A stretch of 64,000 nt of DNA from Macrocystis pyrifera (GCA_031763025.1 JASSKH010000026.1:8296408-8360407), one strand, 5' to 3'; shown: positions 20,019 to 32,010, counted from the first letter of the stretch. Made by a program: numbers and translations. Notes: generated by a model not told the origin, from the letters alone.

Positions 20019-20993
20019 CCCGAACCTTTCTGAGGATAGACTTGGTGTAGGCTTCTTGAGAAATGGTCAATGTCCCTTTCGCACGGTTCCTTTTCATTTC
20101 CATTCCCAACACAAGCGATACCTCCCCCATCTCAACCATCTTGAAACGTTGTTTCAACTTCCTCTTAACCATCGAGATGACGTTCGAGTCGTTGCCGGCT
20201 ACCAGAAGGTCATCAACATAGAGCGTCAAGATGATCTGGATACCGTCGTGGTTGTACAGGTAGACGCAAGTGTCAGACTTGAGCGGAACGAAACCGATTT
20301 CAACAAGGACGGGGTCAATGATGTGGAACCAATTCCCGGGGCTTTGGGCTAGCCCGTAGAGGCTCTTCTCTAGCTGCATTACTAGATCATCTCCATCCTT
20401 GTTCTTGACCTCGAAGCCAGGTGCCTGTTCGTCGAACACTTTCCCCTGAATGTCGGCGTATAGAAAGGCAGTGGACACATCAATGTGGTCCAAATCCAGG
20501 TTGAACTCCGCGGCTACGCACGCTACCAGCCGAACGCTCTGTAGTCTGCACACCGGAGCGAAGGTACTGCCGCGCAGTCAAGTCCAGGTACTTGGTTCCA
20601 GCTTTGAGCCACTAGACGTCCCTTGTATGATCCGTCTGGCTTACGCTTGAATACCCACTTGGACTTAATCCGCTTCCTCCCAGGGGGAACTGCCTTAGGC
20701 GGGACGAGCTTGTAGACTTTTCGTTCGTTAAGACTCGTTATCTCGCGTTCAGCAGCTGCATTCCATTGCGCACCATCCGGCATGGCCCGTGCTTCTTGGA
20801 TCGTCCGTGGAACACCCGGTTGAGATGTCCCCACAGCATACGCATATTCCGTGAAACCGAAGGAGCCGTCCCTATGGGCGACATCAGGAAACTCCCCTTT
20901 CGCGGTGAATGCGTATGAGATACGACGGAGCTCGCGGACGGTCTTGGCATTAGGGAAGTTCGTAGTCGACTTGGTGACAGCACGTGTCGACAT
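20005..20993 (-). pseudogene. Copia reverse transcriptase, frameshifted
   Basis: The N-terminal part (20993 to about 20540) has the Copia RT entry region, including KSKWVFKRKPDGSYKGRLVA. After a frameshift near 20540 the second part has DHIDVSTAFLYADI (first catalytic Asp), SLYGLAQSPGNWF and the YVDDLLVAG active site. All three catalytic aspartates are present, but the reading frame is broken on both sides. Confidence 0.88.
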
Positions 20994-22462
20994 GGAACCA
21001 CGCCCACCTGCCGAGCCGCTAGACGTGATGTCTCCCGCGCAGATCTACCACGCGAAGAGTCACCGCGCGCACTTCGGCTACCGCGAGACGAACCACGCCC
21101 ACGTACAGAGCCATCTTGTGTTGCAGCGCAAGACGGAGCAGGACCAGAAGGCGATGAACCAAGCGGCGTCGCAGGACTTGGACTTGGTGACGTACCAGGA
21201 GGAGACGCACCTCTGCCCAGCTCAGGGGGGCTTACTCCTCCAGGCGATGCCGGGTTATCTCCCTCAGGTGTACCACCGGAAATTCCAGGCCCACCGTCAG
21301 CAGGAGGAGATCCAGCAGGACTCAGCCCAAGGTCACGAGTAGTTGTTTCACGAATTTTCTCGAGGAGTTCAGTCACAGGCGGATCCCCAATGGCATGATC
21401 AGGAGAGAGCAAATCAACTGAATGATTGAAAATATGGTTTCGCACGTCTCTCACCATGTCGTTGTGGTCGTCGTACGTGAACTCCCCGTCGTCGAAACCA
21501 CCCTCATCCGACGAAGGCACTACGGAAGGAGTCTCAATATATACAATATTTCGACTCTCCCGTACACGTCTCGTCGCAGAGTTGTAGACCCGGTACGACT
21601 TACTGTCCATGCTGTATCCGACAAGCCGTCCTTCCCAAGCACGATGCTCCATCTTCTTGGTGTAGGTCTCGATGTGCACGAACGCCCTAGACCCAATCAC
21701 CCGAAGGTGCCCAAGGTAGACACCTTTGCCGTAGAGCGCCTTGTACGGCGTCCCGGTTTGCAGGGCTTCGTGAGGAGTCCGGTTGCTTAGATAAACAGCT
21801 GTCTGCATTAACTCCCCCCAAAGGAAGTTCGGTAGAGTCGAGTCAGCGAGCAGGCAGCGTACGATGTTCACGATCGTTCGGCCCGCACGCTCGTTCGCAC
21901 CGATCTGCTGAGGGGTGTTCGGAGAGGCGAACTCCAGCTTGATGCCGACGTCTTGACAGTACTGACGGAATTCCGCACTTATTGGTTCCGTACCTTGATC
22001 CCCGCGGAGGCAGTGGATGCGCTCGCCAGTAGGAATCACAGTCCCTGTTGAACACCGCAAGAGAGTCCACGGAACAGGTATTGTCCTTCATGAGAACTAT
22101 CTCTTTCCATTTGGTCTGCTGGTCAACGAACTTGGTGGTGTACTTGAAACCTCCCGACCCTGGAGGCGTAAAGGGGCCAAGGGTGTCTACTGAAACATGC
22201 TGGAAAGGCGTAAAACGCCGTATGAAGCTTGCTTAGGGTGAGGCTGTTGTGTGCTCTTACCGAGCGGGCAGGCACCACAATCATTAATGTCACCGGTGTA
22301 GTCGACGCCGTTGTCGGGCGCCTTCTTCAGGACGTCCAAGCTCTTGCCGTTAATATGCCCCATGCGTGGGTGCCAGAGATCAGCGGGCTCCACTTTTAAG
22401 GCAAGCTCGTCAGGGTTGTCCCCGAGGACCATCTGGCCCCCAGCGCCACCCCCAAGCTTCAC
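20994..22462 (-). pseudogene. Copia integrase
   Basis: It begins with the HHCC zinc domain (LWHPRMGHINGKSLDVL...CGACPLGKS, about 22390-22250). The catalytic core follows with VDTLGPF (first Asp), RGDQGTE (second Asp) and ASPNTPQQIGANERAGR (Glu). After it comes the usual LNR-like SNRTP and the GYSMDSKSYRVYN segment. A low-complexity Pro/Gly/Ser linker (about 21000-21400) leads into RT. A frameshift near 22030-22060 splits the core. Confidence 0.88.
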
Positions 22463-22658
22463 CTCGATGGATCACATGGTCTTTCCTGTTGTGTCGTCCA
22501 CCCCGAGGGTCTGCATCGGGATAACCACGCCCCTCGACTCTAACCTGGGGTTGGTCTGATGAAACAACGTTGCCACCCCCTTTAACATCGCTGCGGTCAC
22601 GGAGAAAAGGTTGGTGCCCAGCCCCGGTACCATAACGACGCGAAAGGAGACTTGCCGT

Positions 22659-23432
22659 TCATTCCCATTGTCGTCTGTAACGGCGCCGACGATCGTCCCC
22701 GTAGTAACGCCTCTGGCCTGTCAGGAGATGCTGGCCGGCGGCGACTATCGTGAGTGGGATCCGAAGGTCTTCGATATCGCGCATGTGGGCCCGCACTCCT
22801 GGTGTAAGCGCAGGGTCTAGGTAATTGTCGGTCGCTCCACTGTCCACCACCGTACGGAGGAATGTTCCGTCGGAGCGGAAAGGAGCTGACGGCAACCCTG
22901 CAGGAGTCGCCATGAACGCACCAAAGAACCCTGAAGGTATGTGATGGTCCTGCGTAGGTGACTCCGGTTTGGTAGCAGACGCCGCCGGGAGTTGCTGGGG
23001 AACGGCAGGCGACGAGGCGGCCTCTGCCAAGGAAGCACCGAGGGCGCTAAAGGAGAATCCAAACGTAGTCGGCTCGGACTGGGACGGTTGTGCCACAGTT
23101 GGAGACGAGTTCGTCATGTGCGCGCCCCCGATGTTGGCGAAGTTTCCTGCTGACTGCAGCAGCGCCAGGTTCGCAGCCAAACCTTGGAGCTCTTTCTGCT
23201 TACGCTCTCGCAGCTCCTGTTGTTTATGACACTCGGCATCACTGTGCGTCTTGGTTTTGTGGTAGGAGCACCACTTCGGCTGGTTACTCCCCCCCACCAC
23301 CACTGCTTCGCTTGGGCTTCCTCCCCTTTGGCTTCCCTTGCTTTGATGTTGACTTCTTGGCTGGTTGGGGGCAGTCGCGCTGGAAGTGCGCGTATGCCTT
23401 ACACCGGTGGCACTGGTCGGTGTGGGACGCAA
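22659..23432 (-). pseudogene. Copia nucleocapsid and aspartic protease region
   Basis: It carries VDSGATDNYLD, the Copia protease active site (D-S-G-A). Upstream is a Cys/His motif CSYHKTKTHSDAEC. In a different frame near 23383-23410 is the classical CHRC-x4-H-x4-C zinc knuckle, so there is a frameshift between the knuckle and the protease. Confidence 0.82.
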
Positions 23433-23484
23433 CCGCCATCGCGGCCCCCCGGCCGGAGACCACGGGCCCCGACGCGCTGCGCGA

Positions 23485-24114
23485 CTATTGGTCTACATAA
23501 AAGTGGTTCGCCGTCTCCTGGAGGCGGTCCACAGAGGTAAACTCATCTCGGTAGTGCATTTCCTGGATGCATTTGAACTCTGGGGCCTTGGTCAGGCCCG
23601 ACAGCATTATGTCTAGGTGTACCGCGTCAGAAACGTCCTCCCCCAGCACCTTGAGGCGAAGGTTGAGATCCCAACCCTTCGTGAAGAAGTCTATGGGATC
23701 ACCGCCAGCAAGGTGTCTCAAGTTGAAAAGCTCGGTGTGACACGCACGCCGAGCTTCCTGAGTTGGAGCGTCGAAACGCTTGTTTAGGGCTTTCTAAGCC
23801 GCTGTCCCATCCCCCATAGCACATGCCTCCGTCCGTTCGTGAGTACGAACAGTTAGCTGTGCTGACCCGGAGGTCACGAAGAAGAGGAGGGAGTATATGC
23901 GACCGTTAGCCTTGTCCCACGCGGCCACAGTGCCCTCGTTTGGTGTGGTTGCCGATGGGCGCTCTTTCCCGTCAAGGACGGGAAGAAGCTCTGGCGCGTG
24001 GAGAATGATTGCTTGTCGAAGCCTGGTCTTCCATTCGCGAAAACCCGAATGTCCCGAGCATTTCCCAATGCAGTCCAGCATGCGGTGGAGCCCGGAGCCC
24101 GAGTGTTCCGCCAT
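23485..24114 (-). pseudogene. Copia gag
   Basis: This Copia-type gag (UBN2-like) reads from MAEHSGSGLHRMLDCIGKC through FREWKTRLRQAIILHAPELL. After an in-frame stop at about 23794 it continues with ALNKRFDAPTQEARRACHTE, DPIDFFTKGWDL and LGEDVSDAVHLDIMLSGL. It would form the particle shell. The upstream leader (24115-24952) has no open frame of note. Confidence 0.8.
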
Positions 24115-24952
24115 TGCTGAAGCCAGGGTAACACGAAGCTCCGTAGCTTACAACCCACGTCCGGTGGAAGCAATCCTGCGTCCGTCTGGAATACTGCGCT
24201 CCTTCCGAGCACAGTGATATCCTACCGCAGATGGCTAGACTGCGGTGTTGCGGCGACGGAGGTGGCACACGGGTCAGATGTACTGCTCAGACTTGCTACG
24301 CGTCTTTCAGCGTAGACTTGTGGCTGCTGCACGGATGCAAAACAGGCCTGGTCAGATCCTCAGCCTACACACGTACCGATCAAAACAACCAGCACGCGGC
24401 AGATTTCTTGGACAGACCTACCTCGCGTATACTACGCGCAGGTAAATTCACGTGAGTCGATCACGTGTGCGTAGCTGTAGCAGCGGAACGGCTACCAGTC
24501 GTATCCTCAACCCACACACGCTACCAAGCCGGCAACTCGGCAAGTGGAAGATGTCTTGAACAGACTACGCCCGGCGAAAATACCACGCGCAGGCGATTTC
24601 GGTAGTCAGTTAAAGACACAGGGCACCGAGGAGGCACTCCGCGCGTACAGAACCAACAACCCACACAACCCTATTCGCCAACCGAAGTCAACGCCTAGAA
24701 ATTATGCCCCCGAATGCTTTACATAAACAGTTGCGTACCGGAAGTGTAGCCGAGAGCCCAGGTGATCAGTCCGGGCCCAATACACAAGCGGGTTGACTCA
24801 GTGTGGCCTCCAGCAGAAAGCTGGCTCTTGCAGCAGTAGCTCCCCGCGGAAAATATCCTCTGGAAGACGTGTGTGCTCCACAGCATTCGACGACAGCAGA
24901 AGTCGCAGTCGCCGCAGGCCTTCACTCAGACAAACTATCGAGGCTCATAAGC

Positions 24953-25380
24953 TATTATGGATATTGTGATAAACCCTGGCACGGTGGCTGAGAGGCTGTG
25001 TCGTCGACGTTAGTCGAGGTGATGACACGTCCGAGAGGGTAGCCTGGAAGACGAGAGTCCTTCCACTGTGTGAAGAAGATGTTTAGATATTGTAACACTG
25101 GCGCTTAGTTGGCCAACACACAGAGATATAAACCGCAGAGTACGCAGGAGTCCAGACGATGGCTGCTTCCCAGAGCTGACCAGGACAGCTACGATCCACA
25201 CGAGAGAGACACGAGAGAGTGATCCACTCGGCTAGCAAGCAGAGTATTCTACGGAAGTAATTCAACTGCATACACATACGTACTTTACATTCGAACAGAC
25301 ACATATGAGATCTACGATATACAAGAGCAGTGCTACTGAACATTGACTCATACTGGCTATGTGCTAACATTTCCATAACA
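24953..25380 (-). repeat. Copia 5' LTR
   Basis: This partner of 18501-18928 would hold promoter and transcription start. On the minus strand GCTTATGAGCC follows the LTR end directly and is the place where the tRNA primer site should be; I cannot assign the tRNA. Confidence 0.92.
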
Positions 25381-25557
25381 CTCTCGTCTAACGGGCTACC
25401 CGCCTTGTAGAGAGTTCCTAAAAGAACATTACTCTCGACTAACGGAATATCCGCCGGGATAATCCATTCTTTGGATTATTCCCGTAGTCCTGAGACCACA
25501 AGAATGCAGACTATATTATTTGTACCTATAGCCCATGAGTACTTCACTCATATCACA

Positions 25558-26851
25558 TTAGCCCACCCTGAAAATTCGTATAGGCAGACCACAAGATGCT
25601 CAAGGGGTGACGAGAAAGTCATCCCAAACGACCAGGAAAAGGTGGTCGAAGATGCGGCTATTCGAAACAAAAGAAATGAGGTTATAGATTCCCCCACACC
25701 TCGTAACAAGACCCAAACACTACGAAAGGGCGGTGTTCACTGAAAACAGCCACTGACAGGGATACCAAAGGAGAGGAATACATAACTCAAAGCGAAGGCG
25801 AAAGGAGAAAACAGCGGAAGCGACAACAAAAGAAGGACGAAAGAAAAAGGAGACAGAAGCCGAAGCGAAGGCTAGAGGAAAAAACGAAGACCAAAGTGAA
25901 GGCTAAAGAAGGACGCACAAACATACTACTGGAGGCATATTGTCTGGGACGCAAGGAGGTACGAACGGGGCTTGTTCGCCGAACCGGGTTGGCAAACTTG
26001 GAAACTCTCAAAAGGGGACAGTGATCACAATCTTAAAACATAAATATCCTGTAGGCGCCATGCCTTGTCTTGGAGCGAAGGTCCTAACATGGTAGACATC
26101 ACGCTAGACTAAAGGGAAACAGCAAGGGTGCGATGAGGGGCTGCGTACACTAGGGGCTTACTAAAACCGGGAGACGGAACGAACAACCCGGCGTCTGGGA
26201 GACCTGTTCGTGGTGTGAACAATACCAGCAAAAGGTAGCAACGTAGACAACTCAACATAATCAAACTGGAAGGCGGTGTCTGCAAGAAGACCTGCAAGAA
26301 GATCGGCCTATTGCGTGCAATTCGAGGTGGTAGATAGCGCGGGGCTAAAACACTACCGTGTGCAACCATACCAATAGGGGCGATATCAAAAGTGGTGTCG
26401 TTTGCCAGAGCGCAGAGGGGCGCGGGGAATACCGAGCAATAAGAAAGGAAAGGAAGAGAATAGAGAAAACGAAATACCGTCGAGACCAGGAAACTGACTA
26501 TTAATAAAAGCTGGACACAGGTCAGGGGAAATCGATCATGTCAGAACCACTATGTATGGCCGATAACTCTGCGGTCGTCCGGGGCGACAATGCTTCTTGG
26601 ACCCTACTTGGCAAACATGGAAGAAACACGGGTGAGCTGAAAACTCGATACAATGCTAGTTCGAGGACCGTCTGAAACAGGGGTCGGCAGAAACCGATGG
26701 AGGTCAGGGTACAACCCAGGCTACGACACGATTATACCTCGGCGTAGTATCGCCGAAAACTGGCGGTAGGTTAGTAAAGTACAAACGCAAATGCTGATTA
26801 CAATATCGCTACGACTCGGTGGCCTGAACGTAAGGTGTAGGCGACGCCAGA
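25558..26851 (+). other. E1 interior, non-coding
   Basis: It starts TTAGCCCACCCTGAAAATTC and contains a purine-rich stretch (25720-25930) rich in GAAGCGAAGGC-like units. The first ~550 bp align with the copy at 1985-2530. Short frames occur but none resembles gag or pol. Non-autonomous; mobilising partner unknown. Confidence 0.7.
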
Positions 26852-27345
26852 TGTGAAGAGATGGCCGAGGTAAGGGTGAGGGGCGCAGGTGTACCTGGCA
26901 GCTGGGAAGCAGTGCTTTGCTTTTTTCTGGTTAGGATCTCCTTTGTTGATGGCGAGAGCTAGGGAGGTGCTCTGGTAAAGCAGTGAGAAGTAGAGGGGGG
27001 GGACTCGACACTCAGATATACTCGTCCCACTCCACGCCACAAGCTCTCCTACATTCCTCTTATCTGATGTACTCCAATAGAACTTTCCTATGGCTACCGA
27101 TCGTTCTCCTGCTAATATAAAAACTACTCATTTCTCATTTTATGGTCATATCTCCGTTAAAGAACATTACTCTCGTCTAACGGGCTATCCGCCTTGGAGA
27201 CCATTCCTAAAAGAACGCTACTCTCGACTAACGGAATATCCACCGGGATACTCCATTTTTTTATTATTCCCGTAGTCCTGAGACCACAAAACTGCAGACT
27301 ATGTTATCTGTATATATAGCCCATGAGTACTTCACTCATATCACA
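26852..27345 (+). repeat. E1 right terminal repeat, uninterrupted
   Basis: This is the cleanest copy of the ~490-bp terminal repeat. It is the reference that reveals the three insertions in the left repeat, because it reads straight through GGCGAGAGCT, CTCATTTTATGGTC and CATTACTCTCGTCTAA. It contains a degenerate internal duplication: ATTACTCTCGTCTAACGGGC versus TACTCTCGACTAACGGAATA. Confidence 0.82.
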
Positions 27346-27599
27346 CGAGCAATAAAACATCAAAATCCCCTGTAACCTTCGTTACTAACACAACGGCATG
27401 CAGCAATTGGTTGACAACGACGACGGCTGCGTTACAGAAGATTACCAAGCAAAAAACGCAGGTTATGCCATTCATATACACTAGCTAGCTATACGGCCAT
27501 GGCTCCGCCTGTGGCGCTAGCCCTGCGTTGTCCATGGTGGTGAGAAAAATACCTGGTACGGCAATACTCGTAGTGCTGTGATATGCCACTGAACGGAAA

Positions 27600-29840
27600 G
27601 AAATGTACGGACCACCGTGCTGGGCGGTATCGATCCGGGGGATGTCCGTTTTTGCCCGAGGGTTGTTGTAGTTTTGCATGTATGGAAGTATTTATGATTC
27701 GAAGATGGGGCCTTACCATCTCCGGGTGCTGCGGGACATCGAATCGAACATGAGCTTCAGCCAAACCGTAAGTCAGCGAGTGGGGTTGGGGTTTCCATAC
27801 CTTGGGGGGCGGTATCGACCCGGGGGATGTCCGCTTTCGTCTCTGGTTTGTTGGAGTTGTGGATGTATGGAAGGATTTCTGATCCAGGGATGGGAGCCTA
27901 TCTTGCCCGGGTGCGGCGGCACCTCATCGTTGCCCGGAGGGGCCACTCTCGACGCGCTGGTTCAATGAACCCCAGCTAACCCTGAAATCAGCCAGTGGGG
28001 TTGGGGTTTCCACACCTTGCGGGGCGGTATCGACCCGGGGATGCCCGTTTTCGTCCCCGGATTGTTAGAATTGTAGATGTATGGAAGGAAATATGATCCG
28101 GCGATAGGACCTTATCACCCCCGGGTGCGGCGATACCTCGACGTTGTCCCGTGGGGCAACTCTCGCTGTGTGCTGTCTCCATGAGCCCCAGCCAAAACAG
28201 CGATACAGCGATCAGCTGGTGGGGGTGGAGTTTCTACACCTTGCGGGCCGAGATCAACCTGAAGAATGTCTGTTTTCGTCGCCGGGCTGTTAGAGTTGTA
28301 GATACATGAAAGTATTTCTGATTAGGGGATGGGACCTTATCGTCCCCGGGTACGGCGGGACCTCAAAGTTGTCCCGGCGGGAAATTCTCGCTGCGCGCTG
28401 GCTCCATGAGGGTGTGTCTTAACCCCCCCCAGAGAGCATTGGAACGAACCGGATGGAATATTATTTGCTGCATGAATTGATGCTGATTGGTTGTGGGAAA
28501 CGAATAGATTCAGTGCAGCCCGAGAAAAACTGTATATCTAGGAAGAGGAAGAAGAAGTGTTGCACCCCTTTTTCTTGTTTGGGAGGACCGAACGGCCCGA
28601 CCGAACGGGAACATACAGGATCTTATTTGATGTAGATGGGCACCACCGAGGATGGATGTGGACACCAATGTGCTCTGGCGTGTGCAAAAGATACCGTTCG
28701 TACTGATTCGGCTGGCGAGGCCCAGGATTCTGCATGGACCCAAACACGTTTTTTTACACAGGCACGGAACGAATGACCACGAACAGCCTCGTTCCGTTCC
28801 GCTCGTTCCCATGCTCTCTAGGGGGGGTTAAGACACACCCTGAGCTACAGTGAGCCACAGCCCACAGCCAACCATAAATCAGTCAGTAGGATTGGGTTTC
28901 CAAACCTTTCGGGGCGGTATCGACCCCGGGGGATGTCCGCTTTCGTCCCGGGTTGTACGATTTGTAGTTGTGTGGAATGATCTGATCCAGGGATCGCATC
29001 TGATCATCCCCGGGTGCGACGGGACCTCGACGTTGTCCCGAGGGGCAACTCTCGCCTCGCGTTGGCTCCATGAGCACAGCCCAAACAGCAATCAGCCTAC
29101 GGAGGTGAGGTTTCCACACCTTGCGGGGCGGTATCGACCAGGGGGGTGTCCGTTTTCGTCCCCGGGCTGTTGGAGTTATAGATTCATCGAGGAATTCTGA
29201 TCCGGGGGTGGTACCTTGTCATCCCCGAGTGCGGCGGGACCTCTACGTTGTCCCGAGGGCAACTATCGCCGCGCGCTGGTTCCATGCGCCCCAGCCTAAA
29301 CAGCGATCACTCGGTGGGGGGCGGGGTTTCCACACCTTGCGGGGCGGTATCCACCGAGGGGATATCCGTTTTCGTCCCCGGGTTGTTGGATTTGTAGATA
29401 TACGGAAGGATTTATGATATGGGGATATGGAATTATCGTCCCCGGGTGCGGCGGGACCTCGAAGTTGTCCCGGGGGGCAATTCTCGCTACGCGATGTCTC
29501 CATGAGCCCCAGCCAACTATAATAAGCTAGGAGAGTTCGAGTTTCTACAGGGGGGGTGGTATCGACTCGGGGGATGTGCGTTTTCGTCCCCGGATTGTTG
29601 GTGTACAGAATCTGGAGATGGGACCCTATCGTCCCCGGACACCGTTGGCTCCATGAGTCTGAGCCAACCAGTGATCAGCCTATGGGGGTGGAGTTTCCAC
29701 ACCGTGCGGGACAGTGGCGACCTGGGGAATCGCCGTTTGTCCCCGGTTGGTCGGAGTTATAGAGATATATTGAAGTAATTCTGATCCGGGGATGGGACCC
29801 TATCCTCCTCGGGTGTGGCGGAACCTCGATCACTCCATTC
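27600..29840. repeat. ~215-bp-period tandem array, about nine units
   Basis: The landmark GGGCGGTATCGACC-GGGGGATGTCCG occurs near 27622, 27807, 28022, 28238, 28913, 29126, 29342, 29554 and 29707, with GGACCTCGA-GTTGTCCCG and GCTCCATGAGCCCCAGCCAA in most units. The 28238-28913 interval is long because a 421-bp element is inserted. Edge units are shorter and more diverged. GC-rich, no coding support. Confidence 0.9.
28420..28840. mobile_element. 421-bp TIR element inserted in the tandem array, TGA duplication
   Basis: The left end GGGTGTGTCTTAACCCCCCC and the right end GGGGGGGTTAAGACACACCC are inverted, and the match extends inward through AGAGAGCAT. TGA lies on both outer flanks (28417-28419, 28841-28843), and other array units read CTCCATGAG uninterrupted. 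There is no transposase inside, so it is non-autonomous. A 3-bp target duplication fits several cut-and-paste superfamilies; I cannot choose. Confidence 0.9.
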
Positions 29841-29921
29841 AGCACCACATATTCTAGAATAGAAAGAGCCAGCGGCCTCTGGCGTGGATTTGGCCAACCA
29901 ATCAGCTGTTAGAGTTGTAAA

Positions 29922-30680
29922 TCAAAAATGTAAGTCAGCAGCTAAGCTGGCTAGATGGCTGTCAGAACTGCCTCGGGATTGTGCCACGGCCACGGCTCGC
30001 TGCGGCGCGGCGTAGGACCCGGAGTTCTGCTGGTTGTGACACCCGGCCTCCCTACCCAAGGGGAAAGGCGGGAATACATATTTTCCCATCCCATTCACCG
30101 GTATTGTCTTTGCCCTACTCCTTAGTTTTACGCTCCCTCCCTTTCGTAACTCAACGGGATCACGTAGCTCTCCCCCACTGTATATATGCATAGGTTGGGT
30201 TAGCGTCGGTTGGCGACAACGCTGTAAAACACGCCTTTCAGTGCGTGAGCTAGACCAACAGGGTACCGTTGTTTTTCTTTTGGCGGTCATCACCGCTGGC
30301 GGTCGAGTTAGATCATTTTTGTGTAAGGAGAACCTTAACTCCGCACAAGGGGAATTATCGCATCGCGTCGTGTGTGTATATGGTAAGGCACCCTCGAGGC
30401 AGTTACATAGTGAACCCATTGCTGTCTCTAGAAGTGGCCACACCAGTCGAAAATAAAGCAATTCCTTGACGCTGTCATCCGTACCTGGTATGCAAGAAAA
30501 TCCACCTATAAAGCGATTCTCAGTGGGATACAGCTCACCCTTCGTACGGCTCGTCCAACACCTCACCGCGCTTCGCGCTTGGTGCAAGCAATATCTGCCT
30601 GGTCGGTGAAAACCCGAGGTGCTCCAACCCGGCATCGTAGGGATGCGAGGGTCTTCGGTCACACGCCTACGGCCATGCAC
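29922..30680 (-). other. 252-codon open frame, unassigned
   Basis: This is the longest minus-strand frame in the 30-kb area, starting inside dispersed repeat copy 2. It has no recognised motif, is Arg/Ser/Pro-rich and begins in repeat DNA, so it is probably fortuitous. It is listed because it fills an otherwise gene-free 760-bp stretch. Confidence 0.2.
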
Positions 30681-30695
30681 GATAATGAGTACACC
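30552..30695 (-). repeat. Dispersed ~140-bp repeat, copy 2
   Basis: Inverted relative to 11858-11996, with the same landmarks. A run of about 16 C follows it (30696-30712). Confidence 0.75.
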
Positions 30696-31202
30696 CCCCC
30701 CCCCCCCCCCTACTACGGTGCATGCCTTTCATTTTTATCACGGAAAGAGTTTTATCAGCATTTGTGTTCTTCCCTCGTCGACTCGCGTCCAATTCCACCA
30801 CGTGGACGGTCGTTCTTCTCGTGCATTTTTTATTGCTGCACCTGGCTGGGCCCCACTATAAAGTTTTTTTAGTATGCAGGAAGGTACTGGGGGAGATTAT
30901 GGGTGCCGGTGGGAGTTGACGCCGGGTTGCAGCGGGCCATCAGAACATGATGACGGTGGGTGTCTTCTCCCTCACGTGGCATTTGTCTTCGGGTAGCTCC
31001 GGGTACAGCAGCTCGGCGGCCAAAGGGCGGCACACTACTACGTTTTGGTTCGGCAGTGTAATTCCATTGACTGACCGCCCTCCTAGACTTAAAATACCGT
31101 ATAATGAAATATAGAGTAGTACTGTACTGTAGAATGGTCATGGGATAGCCGAAGTATCAATGCCCTGTATCACCCGAAGAGTGTTCCCCTGGCTCTGAAG
31201 TT

Positions 31203-31233
31203 TCCCTTGTAGTACAACGGTTAGGATATAGCC
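31203..31233 (+). other. tRNA-Glu/Asp-like 5' half
   Basis: TCCCTTGTAGTACAACGGTT and AGGATATAGCC resemble the acceptor, D-arm and A-box of a tRNA-Glu or tRNA-Asp gene. Downstream I find no clean anticodon arm or B-box (GGTTCGA); a TTTACCC and GAAGGGGA 70-100 bp later might be a distorted 3' half. Most likely a tRNA fragment or SINE head, not a working gene. Confidence 0.35.
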
Positions 31234-32010
31234 AATAGGAGAAGAGAAGACCAGCGCCCGAGGAACGTTCCTCGGACAAGCGTCTTTACCCGTCTAGTGG
31301 GTCAATAGAAGGGGAGCGGAGAGGGCTTGATGCCTTGAATCAAGCCCCTACAGCATCGACTCACTCTCAACAACTCCCTTCTATCTCTCATGGTGAAGAG
31401 GACTACAGCAGTAGTACAACAACACAAGAAGTCTCCTGAACAAGAAAATCTACCTTCTAAGACAGTTCAAATAGTTCCTGATTTCCATTCCCTTACCTCG
31501 ATAGTCGGGTTCTAATGCAGTAATAACACGCAACATGACACGCTCCTCCTGGAGCGATTTTTTTAGAGTCTATTTTCTCCAAAAAAACCAGGGGGACCCC
31601 ACAAACTGAAAATGGCGGCAATGGAAAGAAAGATCTTCTCGAGATATTTTCATAAGATGTGTCGCTCGGTGTTTGCACTCTCTCCCCCCTTGTCGAGAAC
31701 ATCACCAGCTTGAAAGTTCTTCCGACGTGGGTGTGTATCATCTTCTCGCACGTGATATACGGTAAAATTACGCTGAAGCCAAAAAAAGGTCTTGATGCGC
31801 CCAAGAAAACCGCTTTCCTGCTTCGAATAATGGCATATTGCGGTTGCGTCAGGATTTGGGGGAGCTTCGATCTCTGTGGGCTTTCCCCTCAGATACTTCG
31901 TATCCGCCCCTCCGTCTTGCATCGGTATGTGGGGAGGGCGAGCACAATCAGACGCATGCTTTGGTAGAGGTTCAGTATTATTTTCTGATATATATATATA
32001 TATTTAATAT

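Larger units (their letters stand above)
18501..25380 (-). mobile_element. Copia-type LTR retrotransposon, full length but broken
   Basis: Two 428-bp LTRs (18501-18928 and 24953-25380) flank a 6-kb interior with gag, protease, integrase, reverse transcriptase and RNase H in Copia order on the minus strand. CTCTC occurs on both outer flanks (18496-18500, 25381-25385), and the uninterrupted site is visible in the right-hand E1 repeat (CATTACTCTCGTCTAACGGG near 27160). The LTRs differ at about 15 positions (~3.5%). Frameshifts and stops interrupt every module except RNase H, so the copy should be inactive. Confidence 0.95.
16941..27345 (+). mobile_element. E1: non-coding terminal-direct-repeat element carrying nested insertions
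   Basis: The right terminal repeat is intact at 26852-27345. The left one starts at 16941 and is broken into 16941-17310, about 18478-18500 and 25386-25557 by later insertions. The interior (25558-26851) has no long open frame and is purine-rich on this strand. The repeats end in TCATATCACA. CGAG lies just outside both ends (16937-16940 and 27346-27349), a plausible 4-bp target duplication. I see no polypurine tract or clear tRNA primer site, so the LTR-retrotransposon assignment (TRIM/LARD-like) is tentative. Related partial sequences lie at 1985-2990 and 33163-34640. Confidence 0.75.

Noticed and set aside
27600..29840. CRISPR-like array
   Set aside because: Units are ~215 bp without short conserved repeats and unique spacers; it is a eukaryotic tandem array.
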